In this document: piece by piece, positions 8,701 through 16,864 of the stretch
Layout: every line of letters begins with the position of its first letter
Numbering within the stretch: position 1 is the first letter of the stretch
Assembly: GCA_052389755.1 (NCBI GenBank)
Contig: JBQTHP010000195.1
Span: 1-44,458, forward strand
Length of the DNA: 44,458 nucleotides
Source of the DNA: JBQTHP01 sp052389755
GTDB lineage: Bacteria > Pseudomonadota > Gammaproteobacteria > Steroidobacterales > Steroidobacteraceae
Direction: 5' to 3'
Notes under the pieces: generated by a model
Told to the model about the DNA's origin: nothing
Database searches by the model: none
What the model saw: only the letters and a program-made list of their open reading frames with translations
Made by a program: the position numbers and the translations under genes

Positions 8701-9252
8701 GACGCCTTCTCACCGATCACCGAAGCGCAGCTCACGGACATCACCGCGAACATCACTTCAACTCCGATTCCGCGCGATACGCGCGGCTGGAAACTCGACT
8801 TGAGCCTGAACGGCCCCGGCGAGAAAGTCCTCGCCGAAGCGGTGACGGTCAACGGCACGATCCTGTTCCCGAGCTACGAGCCTCAGACCGCCGAATCCGA
8901 CAACCCATGCGTGCCCGCGAACGGCCTCAATCGCGTCTATGCGCTGCGGGCCGACACCGGCCGTCCGGCACTCGACTTCAACGACGATGCATCGATCACC
9001 GATGCCGACGCGTGGACGCGGCTTTCGCAGACCGGCATCGCCGGTGAAGTGAGCTTCGCGCTCGAGGCTCGCGCAGGCTCGGGCGGCGGCGGCGGCGATG
9101 GCGAAGGCGGCGGCGACGATGATCTCGAGGCCGGGCCGCGCGATGCGCTCGGCCGGCGCGCGCTCTGTCTCGTCGGCGTCGAAGTGCTGAGGAAGTGCGT
9201 GGGACCGGGCGATGTGGTGCGGACGTTCTGGCAGCGCACGAACACCAACTGA
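5776..9252 (+). CDS. pilY1: Type IV pilus tip adhesin/assembly factor PilY1
   Basis: A 1158-residue secreted protein. It has a signal peptide (about 1-29) and an N-terminal von Willebrand A-like domain with a MIDAS motif (D53-T-S-G-S-M) and a later LLTDGEPNED strand. The C-terminal half is the PilY1/PilC beta-propeller (MGDPLHARPVL, VPTNDGFLHA, FVYFGMRRGGRSYYALDV). Two calcium-loop candidates are present: DVDQNGIIESNE and DTDGNGFADRMYTAD. It sits at the pilus tip, regulates retraction through calcium and mediates adhesion. Oddities are an Asp-rich run around residues 145-155 inside the VWA region and a Gly/Asp-rich linker near the C-terminus. It is the last gene of the operon; pilE is not next to it and ispH follows convergently. 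Confidence 0.95.
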   Translation: MKLISTGSRLRSASAALCITLLAATAARADDTEIFVNRASSAGMRPNILLIVDTSGSMDSLVSTGKSPYDPAVTYAGSCQSDRIYFRRGPGEPPACSTDDFVLATENTCREATTALGGEAGLWTGKALQWDGDRRRWRSLRGVEDRDDDDDNDDEVHVECEVDAGVHGENDASAGVWARNGSSNPWTTDASRKISWNTANVYTLYSANWLNWLYAPPDGAQVSRLDTVKSATATILNSVSSVNVGLMRFSSNAEGGMVTNAIADIGSNRAAVVETLELFEAANATPLSETLYEAGQYFTGRAVDFGLNSLGNGGAAFPSVAASRRIDSPDAYRSPIQFQCQRNFVILLTDGEPNEDDSADTRIEQLPGFASINPGGCGAAGQGRCLAEMARYLNQADLATGANMNGVQNAVTYTIGFGPDVSGSTFLAETAVAGGGDAFSADDIVGLTTALQEIVSDIGERSSTFTTPSVAVNAFSRLQSSNELYISVFEPTDTARWPGNLKKYGLENGRIVDVSGNDAIDPITGFFTDTAQSIWTVGPPDGKRVKVGGAASLLPAPAGRDVYTFIESADQRNLTSPANQFVTANAALSDALLGTSESEPTRIQLIEWARGVDVRDANGNGNTTEQNRFMGDPLHARPVLVTYSNAANEALVFVPTNDGFLHAVAADTGRELWSFVPQELLARLTSLYRDPGVATRDYGLDGDIRVLRFDVDQNGIIESNEGDRVFVYFGMRRGGRSYYALDVTNRTSPRVLWRIGESATTGADALPGIGETWSTPALARVRIGGVTQNPEEIVLIFGGGYDEGQEDFDFRTDTSGHRIYMVDAVTGKLLWYAGGPDGAGTPDLALAQMTHSIPARVTVIDTDGNGFADRMYTADTGGRVWRFDIWNDRSPAELVTGGVFANLGAAGQGTPALLDTRRFYYTPDVALIQRRGADPYYNLAIGSGYRGHPLHTETRNSFYSLRDKIPFTRLTQSAYDAFSPITEAQLTDITANITSTPIPRDTRGWKLDLSLNGPGEKVLAEAVTVNGTILFPSYEPQTAESDNPCVPANGLNRVYALRADTGRPALDFNDDASITDADAWTRLSQTGIAGEVSFALEARAGSGGGGGDGEGGGDDDLEAGPRDALGRRALCLVGVEVLRKCVGPGDVVRTFWQRTNTN

Positions 9253-9341
9253 CGCCGGCACCGGACGGCTGAGAGCAGTGCTGGCGGCTGGGCGACCGGC
9301 GCAAACGGCAACACGGCGTTCACCCGTTTCGATGAAGACTG

Positions 9342-10301
9342 CTAGGACTCCCGCGGTGTCGTCGTGCGCTGCCGGAGCTCGCGCGGCAGTGCGAAGACCA
9401 CGTTTTCCTCCCGCCCGATCACCTCGCGCGCCGGCTCGCCGCCCCAGGTACGGAGTCGTTCTACTACTTGCTGGACGAGAAGGTCGGGGGCGGACGCGCC
9501 TGCCGTGACACCGACTGCCTTCTTGTCGGCAAACCATTCCGGCTTCAGATCGTCTGCGCCGTCCACGAGGTAGCCGGGCACGCCGGCGACGTCGGCGAGC
9601 TCGCGCAGGCGGTTCGAGTTCGAGCTCATGACCGAGCCCACGACGATCAACGCGTCGCAGCTTTCCAGCAGCTTTTTGACCGCATCCTGGCGGTTCTGCG
9701 TCGCGTAACAGATGTCTTCCTTGCGCGGCGTCGCGAGCGCGGGGAAGCGCCGCCGTAGTGCAGCGACGATCGCCGCGGTGTCGTCCACCGAAAGTGTGGT
9801 CTGGGTGACGAAGGCAAGGCGGTCCGGATCGCGTACTTCGAGCGCTTCGGCGTCGGCGACGGTCTCCACGAGGTGAATGTGCCCGCCGTGGGATGCATCG
9901 AAGCGGCCCATCGTGCCTTCGACTTCAGGATGGCCCGCGTGACCGATGAGGATCACGTCTCGCCCGTCGCGCGCGAAACGCGCGACTTCCATGTGCACCT
10001 TCGTCACGAGAGGGCATGTCGCGTCGAACACGCGCAGGCCGCGCTGCGCTGCGGCCGTTTCGACGGCTCGCGAGACACCGTGCGCAGAGAAGATCACCGT
10101 GCCGTCGGCGGGAACCTCGTCGAGCTCGTCCACGAAGCGGGCACCGAGCCGTCGCAGGCGATCCACGACATGCATGTTGTGCACGACCTCGTGGCGCACG
10201 TAGATCGGCGGGCCGAACAGCTCGAGCGCGCGCTCGACGATGTCGATCGCCCGGTCGACTCCGGCGCAGAAACCCCGTGGATTGGCGAGCAGGATCTTCA
10301 T
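9342..10301 (-). CDS. ispH: 4-hydroxy-3-methylbut-2-enyl diphosphate reductase
   Basis: The last enzyme of the MEP isoprenoid pathway, converting HMBPP to IPP and DMAPP with a [4Fe-4S] cluster. The 319-residue protein has all three cluster cysteines (C12 in NPRGFC, C96 in DATCPLVTKVH, C198 in EDICYATQ), the substrate histidines H41, H74 and H124, Glu126, and the SSNSNRL motif. Length is normal. The start ATG overlaps the lspA stop by 4 bases, so it is the distal gene of ribF-ileS-lspA-ispH. The fkpB gene found between lspA and ispH in E. coli and P. aeruginosa is absent. Confidence 0.97.
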   Translation of the reverse strand: MKILLANPRGFCAGVDRAIDIVERALELFGPPIYVRHEVVHNMHVVDRLRRLGARFVDELDEVPADGTVIFSAHGVSRAVETAAAQRGLRVFDATCPLVTKVHMEVARFARDGRDVILIGHAGHPEVEGTMGRFDASHGGHIHLVETVADAEALEVRDPDRLAFVTQTTLSVDDTAAIVAALRRRFPALATPRKEDICYATQNRQDAVKKLLESCDALIVVGSVMSSNSNRLRELADVAGVPGYLVDGADDLKPEWFADKKAVGVTAGASAPDLLVQQVVERLRTWGGEPAREVIGREENVVFALPRELRQRTTTPRES

Positions 10302-10819
10302 GGCGAGCGGTTCAGTTTCGCACGACGCGATTCGAGAAACGCATCCAGGAGCAGCAGCCCCGCCCCGACGGTGATCGCCGAATCGGCGAGGTTGAACGCC
10401 GGGAAGTATGCGTCATTCCAGTGCACGTGGATGAAATCGACCACTTTGCCGAGGCGCAGCCGGTCGACGACGTTGCCGACCGCACCGCCCAGGATCAGGG
10501 CAAGGCCGCAGCCGAGGAGCGCCTGACCGTGAGCGCGCAGGCGGCGCAGCCACACGGTGATGCCGGCCGCGACGGCCAGGGCGAGGATCACGAAGAACCA
10601 GCGCTGCCAGCCGGAGGCGCCCGCGAGAAAGCTGAACGCCGCGCCGGTGTTGTACATGAGCGTGAAGTCGAGCACGGGCAGCAGCTCGAGCTGTTCGAAC
10701 TCGCGAAACGCCGACAGCGCCCAGAGCTTCGCGAGCTGATCGAGCAGGATGATGACGACCGCGAGCGGCAGCCATCGCCAGCCGCTGGCCGCTGCGGTCA
10801 CGGGAACGGCTTCGTTCAT
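10298..10819 (-). CDS. lspA: Lipoprotein signal peptidase (signal peptidase II)
   Basis: An inner-membrane aspartyl protease that cuts prolipoproteins before the lipidated cysteine. The 173-residue protein has four hydrophobic segments and both catalytic aspartates: D119 in GGAVGNVVDR and D146 in FNLADSA. The upstream-extended frame to 10966 is only the shadow of the ileS 3' end; ATG 10819 is chosen because homology begins there and it overlaps the ileS stop by 4 bases (ATGA). Translationally coupled on both sides. Confidence 0.96.
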   Translation of the reverse strand: MNEAVPVTAAASGWRWLPLAVVIILLDQLAKLWALSAFREFEQLELLPVLDFTLMYNTGAAFSFLAGASGWQRWFFVILALAVAAGITVWLRRLRAHGQALLGCGLALILGGAVGNVVDRLRLGKVVDFIHVHWNDAYFPAFNLADSAITVGAGLLLLDAFLESRRAKLNRSP

Positions 10820-13674
10820 ACGAATCGGCGCCTCTCGCCTGCGTCGCCCAGATTCGTCACACAGCGCCCGCACAGCTCGGGATGCCCGGGGTGCGCGCCG
10901 ACGTCGGACCGCCGATGCCAGCAACGCACGCATTTCACGGCTTCGCTCGGCCGCACGGCGATCCACACGCCTTCGCGCCCGACACTCGTCGCGGGCACGG
11001 TATCGGCAGGGGCGCTCGCCACTTCGTGCACCCGCGCCTCCGAGGTGATGAACAGGAATCGCAGCTCCTCGCCGAGCGCGGCGAATCGTGCGCGCTCGAC
11101 GCGGGTGACGTACACGTCGACTTCGGCATCGAGCGGCGCACCGATGGTGCCCGCTTCGCGCAATCTCTCGAGCTCACGCATCACGTCGGTTCGCAGCGCG
11201 ATGAGCGACGGCCAGTCGATGCTCCCCCGCGGCGGCTCGGGCATCGAATGCCACGTCTCGAGAAACACGGACTCGCCGCGCTTGCCGGGGAGGTAGCGCC
11301 AGATCTCGTCCGCCGTGAACGACAGGATCGGCGCGAGCCAGCGCACCATCGCCTCGGCGATGTGGAGCATCGCCGTCTGCGCCGAGCGGCGCGCCCGGCT
11401 GCTGGTCGGCGTCGTGTAGAGCCGGTCCTTCAGGATGTCGAGATATAAGGCCCCGAGATCGACGACGCAGAAGTTGTGCACCTTCTGGTAGATGGGATGG
11501 AACGCGTACTTGCGGTACGCATCGACCACTTCTGCCTGCAGCTCGCGCGTGCGCGCGAGCGCCCACTGATCGAGCGCCACCATCTCGTCGGGACGCACGG
11601 CATCGTTCGCGGGATTGAAGTCGTGCAGGTTGCCCAGGAGGAATCGCACGGTGTTGCGCATGCGCCGGTAGGAGTCCGCCATGCGCCTCAGGATCTCGTC
11701 CGACACGCTCATCTCGTTCGAGTAGTCGGTCGCGGCGATCCAGAGGCGCAGCACGTCCGCGCCGAGGCTCGACATCACCTTCTGCGGAGCGATGACGTTG
11801 CCGAGCGACTTCGACATCTTGCGGCCCTTCTCGTCCACGGCGAAGCCGTGGGTGAGCACACCGCGATACGGCGCGCGCTCGTAGAGCGCCTCGCTCACGA
11901 GCAGTGAGCTATGGAACCAGCCGCGATGCTGGTCGGAGCCTTCGAGATACAGCTCGACCGGCGCGGAGAGCTCGTCGGATCGCAGCTTGCCGACGCACTC
12001 GAACGAGAGGCCCGAGTCGGCCCACACGTCCATGACGTCGGTGACCTTTTCGTACTGCGCGGCCTCCTCGCCGAGGAGCTCGGCGGGATCGAGCGCGAAC
12101 CAGGCATCGATGCTGCCGGTTTCCACGCGCGCGGCGACGGCTTCGATCAGCTCCTGCGTACGCGGATGCAACTCGCCGGTCTCCCGTTGCACGAACAGCG
12201 CGATGGGTACGCCCCACGTGCGCTGGCGCGAGATGCACCAGTCCGGGCGGTTCTCGATCATGCCCGTGATGCGCTGCTCGCCCCACTCCGGCGTCCACTG
12301 CACCTTCTTGATGTCGCGCAGCGTGTGCGCACGCAGGTTCTTTGCCTCCATGCTGATGAACCACTGCGGTGTCGCCCGGAAGATGAGGGGCGTCTTGTGC
12401 CGCCAGCAGTGGGGATAGCTATGCCTGTACGGCTCGTGATGCACGAGCCGTCCGCGCTTGCGCAGCTCCTCGATCAGCACGCCGTTCGCCTCGTCCACCT
12501 TCAGCCCTTCGACGAGCGGTGTACCCGGCAGGAAGCGACCGTCGTTGCCGACCGGATTCTCGACCGCGAGCTTGTAGGTCTGCGCGACACCGAAGTCCTC
12601 GTAGCCGTGGCCCGGCGCGGTGTGCACGGCGCCCGTGCCGGCCTCGAGCGTGACGTGATCGCCGAGGACCACCGGGACCTGCCGCTCATCGCGGAACGGA
12701 TGCTGCAGCGTCAGGCCCTCGAGGTCCTTGCCCGTGAAGCCCGCGAGCAGCGCGCCGCGCGCGGCGCCGAAGCGCTTGAGGCACGCATCGATGAGATCGG
12801 CCGCGAGCACCAGACGCTCGCGCACCCGCCGATCGCCTTCAGGACGCTCGATCTCGAGCAATGCGTAGCGAAAGTCCGCGCGCAGCGCCACTGCCTGATT
12901 CGCGGGCAGCGTCCACGGTGTCGTCGTCCAGATCACGATGGAACAGGGGATCGAAGCGGGCGTGGATACCTCGCCGAGGCACCCCGCATGCAAGCCGATG
13001 CGTCGCTCGAGATCGCGCAGATCGACGATCGGAAACGCGACGTCCACCGCGGGCGAGGTACGCTCTTCGTACTCGACCTCGGCCTCGGCGAGTGCCGAGC
13101 GACAGTCGAGGCACCAATGCACGGGCTTCGAGCCCTTGTAGACATGACCGTTGCGGATGATCGCGCCGAGCGCGCGGATCTCCTGCGCCTCATAGCGCGG
13201 GTCCATCGTGCGGTACGGGTTTTCCCAGTCGCCGAGGACGCCGAGCCGCTTGAAATCGGTGCGCTGCAGCTCGATCTGCTCCTGCGCGAACGCGCGGCAC
13301 GCCGCGCGAAACGCCTTCGCGTCGAGCTTTGCGCCGGGACGGCCGTGCTTCTTTTCCACCTGCAGCTCGATCGGCAGGCCGTGACAATCCCACCCCGGGA
13401 TGTAGGGCGCATCGAAGCCGTCCAGCGAGCGGGACTTCACGACGATGTCTTTCAGGATCTTGTTGACCGCATGGCCGATGTGGATGACGCCGTTCGCGTA
13501 CGGCGGACCGTCGTGCAGCACGAATCGCGGCCGGCCGCGTGTCACCTCGCGCTGGCGGCGGTACACGCCGAGCTTCTCCCACTGCGCGAGCATCCCGGGC
13601 TCGCGCTGCGCGAGATCCGCCTTCATGGGGAAGTCGGTCTTGGGCAGGTTGAGCGTCTGCTTGTAATCGGCCAC
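10816..13674 (-). CDS. ileS: Isoleucyl-tRNA synthetase
   Basis: Class I aminoacyl-tRNA synthetase charging tRNA-Ile. The 952-residue protein has the HIGH motif (residues 65-68), the catalytic GWDCHGLPIE block, a CP1 editing domain, and KMSKS near residue 619 (nt 11806-11820). The C-terminal zinc domain carries CVRCWHR and CGRCVTNL. This is the long type usual in Gammaproteobacteria. It follows ribF by 6 bases and overlaps lspA by 4. No T-box leader is seen. Confidence 0.98.
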   Translation of the reverse strand: MADYKQTLNLPKTDFPMKADLAQREPGMLAQWEKLGVYRRQREVTRGRPRFVLHDGPPYANGVIHIGHAVNKILKDIVVKSRSLDGFDAPYIPGWDCHGLPIELQVEKKHGRPGAKLDAKAFRAACRAFAQEQIELQRTDFKRLGVLGDWENPYRTMDPRYEAQEIRALGAIIRNGHVYKGSKPVHWCLDCRSALAEAEVEYEERTSPAVDVAFPIVDLRDLERRIGLHAGCLGEVSTPASIPCSIVIWTTTPWTLPANQAVALRADFRYALLEIERPEGDRRVRERLVLAADLIDACLKRFGAARGALLAGFTGKDLEGLTLQHPFRDERQVPVVLGDHVTLEAGTGAVHTAPGHGYEDFGVAQTYKLAVENPVGNDGRFLPGTPLVEGLKVDEANGVLIEELRKRGRLVHHEPYRHSYPHCWRHKTPLIFRATPQWFISMEAKNLRAHTLRDIKKVQWTPEWGEQRITGMIENRPDWCISRQRTWGVPIALFVQRETGELHPRTQELIEAVAARVETGSIDAWFALDPAELLGEEAAQYEKVTDVMDVWADSGLSFECVGKLRSDELSAPVELYLEGSDQHRGWFHSSLLVSEALYERAPYRGVLTHGFAVDEKGRKMSKSLGNVIAPQKVMSSLGADVLRLWIAATDYSNEMSVSDEILRRMADSYRRMRNTVRFLLGNLHDFNPANDAVRPDEMVALDQWALARTRELQAEVVDAYRKYAFHPIYQKVHNFCVVDLGALYLDILKDRLYTTPTSSRARRSAQTAMLHIAEAMVRWLAPILSFTADEIWRYLPGKRGESVFLETWHSMPEPPRGSIDWPSLIALRTDVMRELERLREAGTIGAPLDAEVDVYVTRVERARFAALGEELRFLFITSEARVHEVASAPADTVPATSVGREGVWIAVRPSEAVKCVRCWHRRSDVGAHPGHPELCGRCVTNLGDAGERRRFV

Positions 13675-13680
13675 TGATCC

Positions 13681-14616
13681 TCACTTGAACAAGGACCGCG
13701 CTTGTTGCGCGTCGCGGTGCATCTGCTCGACGAGGGCTTCGAGGGATTCGAAACGCACCTCCTCCCGCAGCTTTGCAACGAACTCCACTTCGAGCTCGCA
13801 GCCGTAAAGGTCGCCGTCGAAATCGAACACGTGCGCCTCCAGCAAAGGTACGGTCCCGCCCACCGTCGGTCGCGTCCCGAGGCTCCCGACTCCGGGGCGG
13901 GCCTCGAGCCCCGCGCCGTGCACGCGCACGGCGAAGATGCCGCCGACCGCCGCGCGGCGACGCCCGATGCGCATGTTGGCGGTGGGGAAACCGAGCCGCC
14001 GTCCGAGCCGCTCGCCTTCGATTACGCGGCCGAACATCGAATAGGCACGCCCGAGCCATGCGCGCGCCTTCGCGAAATCTCCGGCGGCAAGCGCGTCGCG
14101 CACGCCGCTGCTGCTCAGCCGATCGGGGCCGAGCATCACCGGATCGAGAATCTCCACCTCGAATCCGTGCCGCTTGCCGGCGGCGTACAGCGATTCGGCG
14201 GTGCCCTGCCCGTCCCGCCCGAAGCGGAAGTCGTAGCCGACGACGACCCCTGCGGGGTCCAGGTCCCGCGCGAGCCATTGGACGAACTGCTCGCCAGAGA
14301 GCTGCCGCAGGCGCTCACCGAACCGCAGCACGAGGACGTGGTCGAGCCGTGCTTGACGATGCGCCATGCGCGTCAGCCATCGGCACCGCTCGCGCAAGCT
14401 GGTGAGCCGCGCAGGCGGATTCGACGGCGCGAGATACTCCCGCGGCATCGGCTCGAACGTGACCATCAGGGCGGGGCGTGCAAGCCGCGTCCCGTGCACG
14501 ACCAGTCGCTCGAGCACCGCCTGGTGGCCCAGATGAATGCCGTCGTAGCTTCCGATCGTGACAACGCAGCCGCGATGCCGATCCCGCAGATTGGAAGTTC
14601 CGCGAATGAGCTCCAT
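13681..14616 (-). CDS. ribF: Bifunctional riboflavin kinase / FAD synthetase
   Basis: Makes FMN and then FAD from riboflavin. The 311-residue protein has an N-terminal FAD synthetase domain (GSYDGIHLGHQAVLERL with the HxGH nucleotidyl-transfer motif, then DFRFGRDGQG and SSSGVRDALAAGDF). The C-terminal flavokinase domain carries GRRLGFPTANM, LGTRPTVGG and HVFDFDGDLYG. Standard length. It is the first gene of the ribF-ileS-lspA-ispH unit, with a -10-like TATAAT about 36 bases upstream of its start. Confidence 0.96.
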   Translation of the reverse strand: MELIRGTSNLRDRHRGCVVTIGSYDGIHLGHQAVLERLVVHGTRLARPALMVTFEPMPREYLAPSNPPARLTSLRERCRWLTRMAHRQARLDHVLVLRFGERLRQLSGEQFVQWLARDLDPAGVVVGYDFRFGRDGQGTAESLYAAGKRHGFEVEILDPVMLGPDRLSSSGVRDALAAGDFAKARAWLGRAYSMFGRVIEGERLGRRLGFPTANMRIGRRRAAVGGIFAVRVHGAGLEARPGVGSLGTRPTVGGTVPLLEAHVFDFDGDLYGCELEVEFVAKLREEVRFESLEALVEQMHRDAQQARSLFK

Positions 14617-14651
14617 CTGCGCCCGGCCGCCTGAGATCGTTGATCGCCCGG

Positions 14652-14657
14652 ATTATA
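14652..14657 (-). promoter_or_regulatory. -10 element for the ribF-ileS-lspA-ispH operon
   Basis: Perfect TATAAT on the minus strand in the 45-base gap between the murJ stop and the ribF start. A plausible -35 (TACACA, 18-base spacer) lies within the murJ 3' end, so it is degenerate. Prediction from sequence only. Confidence 0.5.
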
Positions 14658-14661
14658 GGGC

Positions 14662-16227
14662 TCAGCGCTCGCCTGTGTGTAAATGAGCAGGGCGCAGGCC
14701 AAACCCGTACAGCGCCGCGAAATACACGGCCGCACCGGCGGCGACGCAGAGCGCGAGCCGCCCGGAGCGATCCAATGCCGAGGCCGCGGTCCATTCCGGC
14801 AGCGGCCCGGCGAGCCAGATCAAGAGGGCCGCCATCGCCGCGTTTGCGGCGACCACGCGAACGAGCAGCACGCTCCATCCCTGCGATGGGCGATAGACGC
14901 CCGATCGACGCAGTCCACGCAGAAGCAGCGCTGAGTTGACCGCAGCCGATATGGACGTCGACATCGCCAACAGAATGTGCGGGTACTCGAAACCGAGCCA
15001 ATAGAAGGCCGGCAGCACGAGCAGCAGGTTCAGCGTCATGTTCACGCCCAGGGAGATGAGCCCGACGCGTACCGGCGTGCGCGTGTCCTGGCGCGCGAAG
15101 TAGCCGGGCGCGAGCACCTTCACGAAACTGAAGCCGAGCAGCCCTAACGAGTACGCCATGAGGGCATACATCGCCATCAGTACGTCGCGGTGCGTGAATT
15201 CGCCATAACCGTATACGGTCGCCGTCAGCGGACCGGCGAGTGCAAGCAGACCGACTGCCGCCGGCGAGGCGAGCAGCACCACGAGGCGTAGCGCCCAGTC
15301 GAGCGTCGCATTGAAGTGCTCGGCTGACTGCTGAGCGTGATGCGCGGACAGCCCCGGCAGGATCACCGTGGCGAGCGCGATGCTGAACACGCCGAGCGGA
15401 AACTCCATGAGCCGATCGGCGAAGTAGAGCCAGGCGATGCTGCCGGTGACGAGAAACGACGCGATCAGCACGTCGAGCAGCAGGCTCACCTGCGCCATCG
15501 ACGAGCCGATGATGCCCGGCACCATGAGCCGGCCGATGCGTCGCACCGCCTCGAGGCCCGGACGCCAGCGCGGCCAGGAGAGGAGCCCGAGCTTTGCAAC
15601 CGACGGCAGCTGAAACAGGATCTGCACGACGCCGCTCACGAACACGCCGAGTGCGAGCGCGACTCCGGGGTGGTCGCTGTACGTCGCAGCAAGGATCGCC
15701 GCCGCGATCATCACGAGGTTGCCGACGATCTGCGTCGCAGCGGGCACGCCGAAGCGCCCGTAGCTGTTCAATACGCCGCTGAAAAACGCCGTGATCGAGA
15801 TGAAGAAGATGTACGGGAACGTAAACCGCAGCATCTCGACTGCGAGCTCGTACTTGCCCGGGGTCCGCGTGAAGCCCGGCGCGAAGAGGAAAATGACGAC
15901 CGGCGCTGCGAGCACCCCGACCACGGTGATCACGAACAGGATCGCGCCGAGCGTGCCCGCGACGCCGCTCGCGAGCTCGCGCACGTCCTCGTGCGAACGC
16001 TTGACCTTGTATTCCGAGATCACCGGCACGAAGGCCTGCGAGAACGCGCCTTCGGCGAACAGGCGCCGCAGGAAATTCGGGATCTTGTAGGCGACGAGGA
16101 ACGCATCCATGAGCGCGCCCGCGCCGAAGAGCTGCGCAAACAGCATCTCGCGCGCAAGCCCGGTCACGCGCGACAGGAGGGTCATCGCGCCGACAAGGCT
16201 GGTGGAGCGGAAGATGGCCCGGCTCAA
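14662..16227 (-). CDS. murJ: Lipid II flippase MurJ (MviN)
   Basis: A polytopic inner-membrane protein of 521 residues (about 14 helices) of the MOP superfamily that flips lipid II for peptidoglycan synthesis. Family signatures seen are LLSRVTGLAREMLFAQLFGAGALMDAF near the N-terminus, RRLFAEGAFSQAFVPV, and GVNMTLNLLL. Arg in the RRLFAEGAF segment is typical. The next gene on this strand is ribF. In P. aeruginosa rpsT would lie directly upstream; here 20 kb of catabolic genes separates them. Confidence 0.96.
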   Translation of the reverse strand: MSRAIFRSTSLVGAMTLLSRVTGLAREMLFAQLFGAGALMDAFLVAYKIPNFLRRLFAEGAFSQAFVPVISEYKVKRSHEDVRELASGVAGTLGAILFVITVVGVLAAPVVIFLFAPGFTRTPGKYELAVEMLRFTFPYIFFISITAFFSGVLNSYGRFGVPAATQIVGNLVMIAAAILAATYSDHPGVALALGVFVSGVVQILFQLPSVAKLGLLSWPRWRPGLEAVRRIGRLMVPGIIGSSMAQVSLLLDVLIASFLVTGSIAWLYFADRLMEFPLGVFSIALATVILPGLSAHHAQQSAEHFNATLDWALRLVVLLASPAAVGLLALAGPLTATVYGYGEFTHRDVLMAMYALMAYSLGLLGFSFVKVLAPGYFARQDTRTPVRVGLISLGVNMTLNLLLVLPAFYWLGFEYPHILLAMSTSISAAVNSALLLRGLRRSGVYRPSQGWSVLLVRVVAANAAMAALLIWLAGPLPEWTAASALDRSGRLALCVAAGAAVYFAALYGFGLRPAHLHTGER

Positions 16228-16257
16228 GGGGCGATGGAAGGCTGCGGCACGGGCGGG

Positions 16258-16263
16258 AATATA
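16258..16263 (-). promoter_or_regulatory. Probable -10 of murJ
   Basis: TATATT on the minus strand, 30 bases upstream of the murJ start. No convincing -35 is seen. Just beyond it (16275-16295) are three tandem copies of the 7-mer CTTCCGC/CTTCCGT. Confidence 0.35.
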
Positions 16264-16349
16264 ACGGACATGGGCTTCCGCCTTCCGCCTTCCGTCTCAG
16301 AACGCCGACCGCCAAGAGTTCGGGCGCACCGGGGCAAGCCAGTCTGGTG

Positions 16350-16364
16350 TCTATACGATATAGA
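16350..16364. promoter_or_regulatory. Palindromic operator candidate upstream of the first island gene
   Basis: Perfect inverted repeat TCTATA-CGA-TATAGA, 45-59 bases upstream of the VOC gene start. It may overlap a -10 element. No regulator can be assigned. Confidence 0.4.
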
Positions 16365-16408
16365 AAGGTGGTCGCCCGACAGAGGCGCGTTCCGCAGGAG
16401 TGAACGAA

Positions 16409-16864
16409 TTGAACCAGCTCACGAGTCCGCGGTGGACGCACGTCGCCCTGCCGTCATGCGATATCGACAAATCAGTCGCCTGGTACGAGAAGTTCACTCC
16501 GCTGGTCGTCGTCGAGCGATTTCAGGACGCTATGGGGAAGAGCGCTTGGCTGGGCCACGCAGGCCAGGTTGAACATCCGTTCGTATTGGTGCTCGTCATG
16601 TTTTATGCCGATGAGGGCAAAAAACAGCCGCAGCTCGCGCCGTTCGCGCACATCGGCATCGAGGTGCCGACGGAGCAGGAGCTGGAGGCGATCGCTGCGG
16701 AGGCCAAGCGCGCCGATTGCCTGGCGATGCCCCCCCAGCGAATCCCGCCACCGGTCGGCTATGTCTGCATGATCAGCGACCCCGACGGCAATCGCATAGA
16801 GATCTCCCACAACCAGCAGGTCTTCCAGAAGGTGCAGGATCGCTGGCGACGGAAAGGCACGTGA
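16409..16864 (+). CDS. VOC-superfamily (glyoxalase/bleomycin-resistance-like) protein
   Basis: A 151-residue protein with paired beta-alpha-beta-beta-beta modules of the vicinal oxygen chelate fold. Opening strand WTHVALPSCDIDKSVAWYEKF, closing strand MISDPDGNRIEISHN. Candidate metal ligands are the first-strand His, His in FAHIGIEV and Glu in NRIEI. Members include isomerases, lyases and dioxygenases, so the reaction is unknown. TTG 16409 is preferred over GTG 16400 because AGGAG (16396-16400) lies 8 bases before the TTG. First gene of the catabolic block; it overlaps the SnoaL gene by 4 bases (GTGA). Confidence 0.82.
   Translation: MNQLTSPRWTHVALPSCDIDKSVAWYEKFTPLVVVERFQDAMGKSAWLGHAGQVEHPFVLVLVMFYADEGKKQPQLAPFAHIGIEVPTEQELEAIAAEAKRADCLAMPPQRIPPPVGYVCMISDPDGNRIEISHNQQVFQKVQDRWRRKGT

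Noticed and set aside
11911..13677. Long plus-strand frame opposite ileS
   Set aside because: Shadow of ileS: Arg/Ala/Glu-rich with no motif, while ileS has HIGH, KMSKS and zinc motifs in the other strand.
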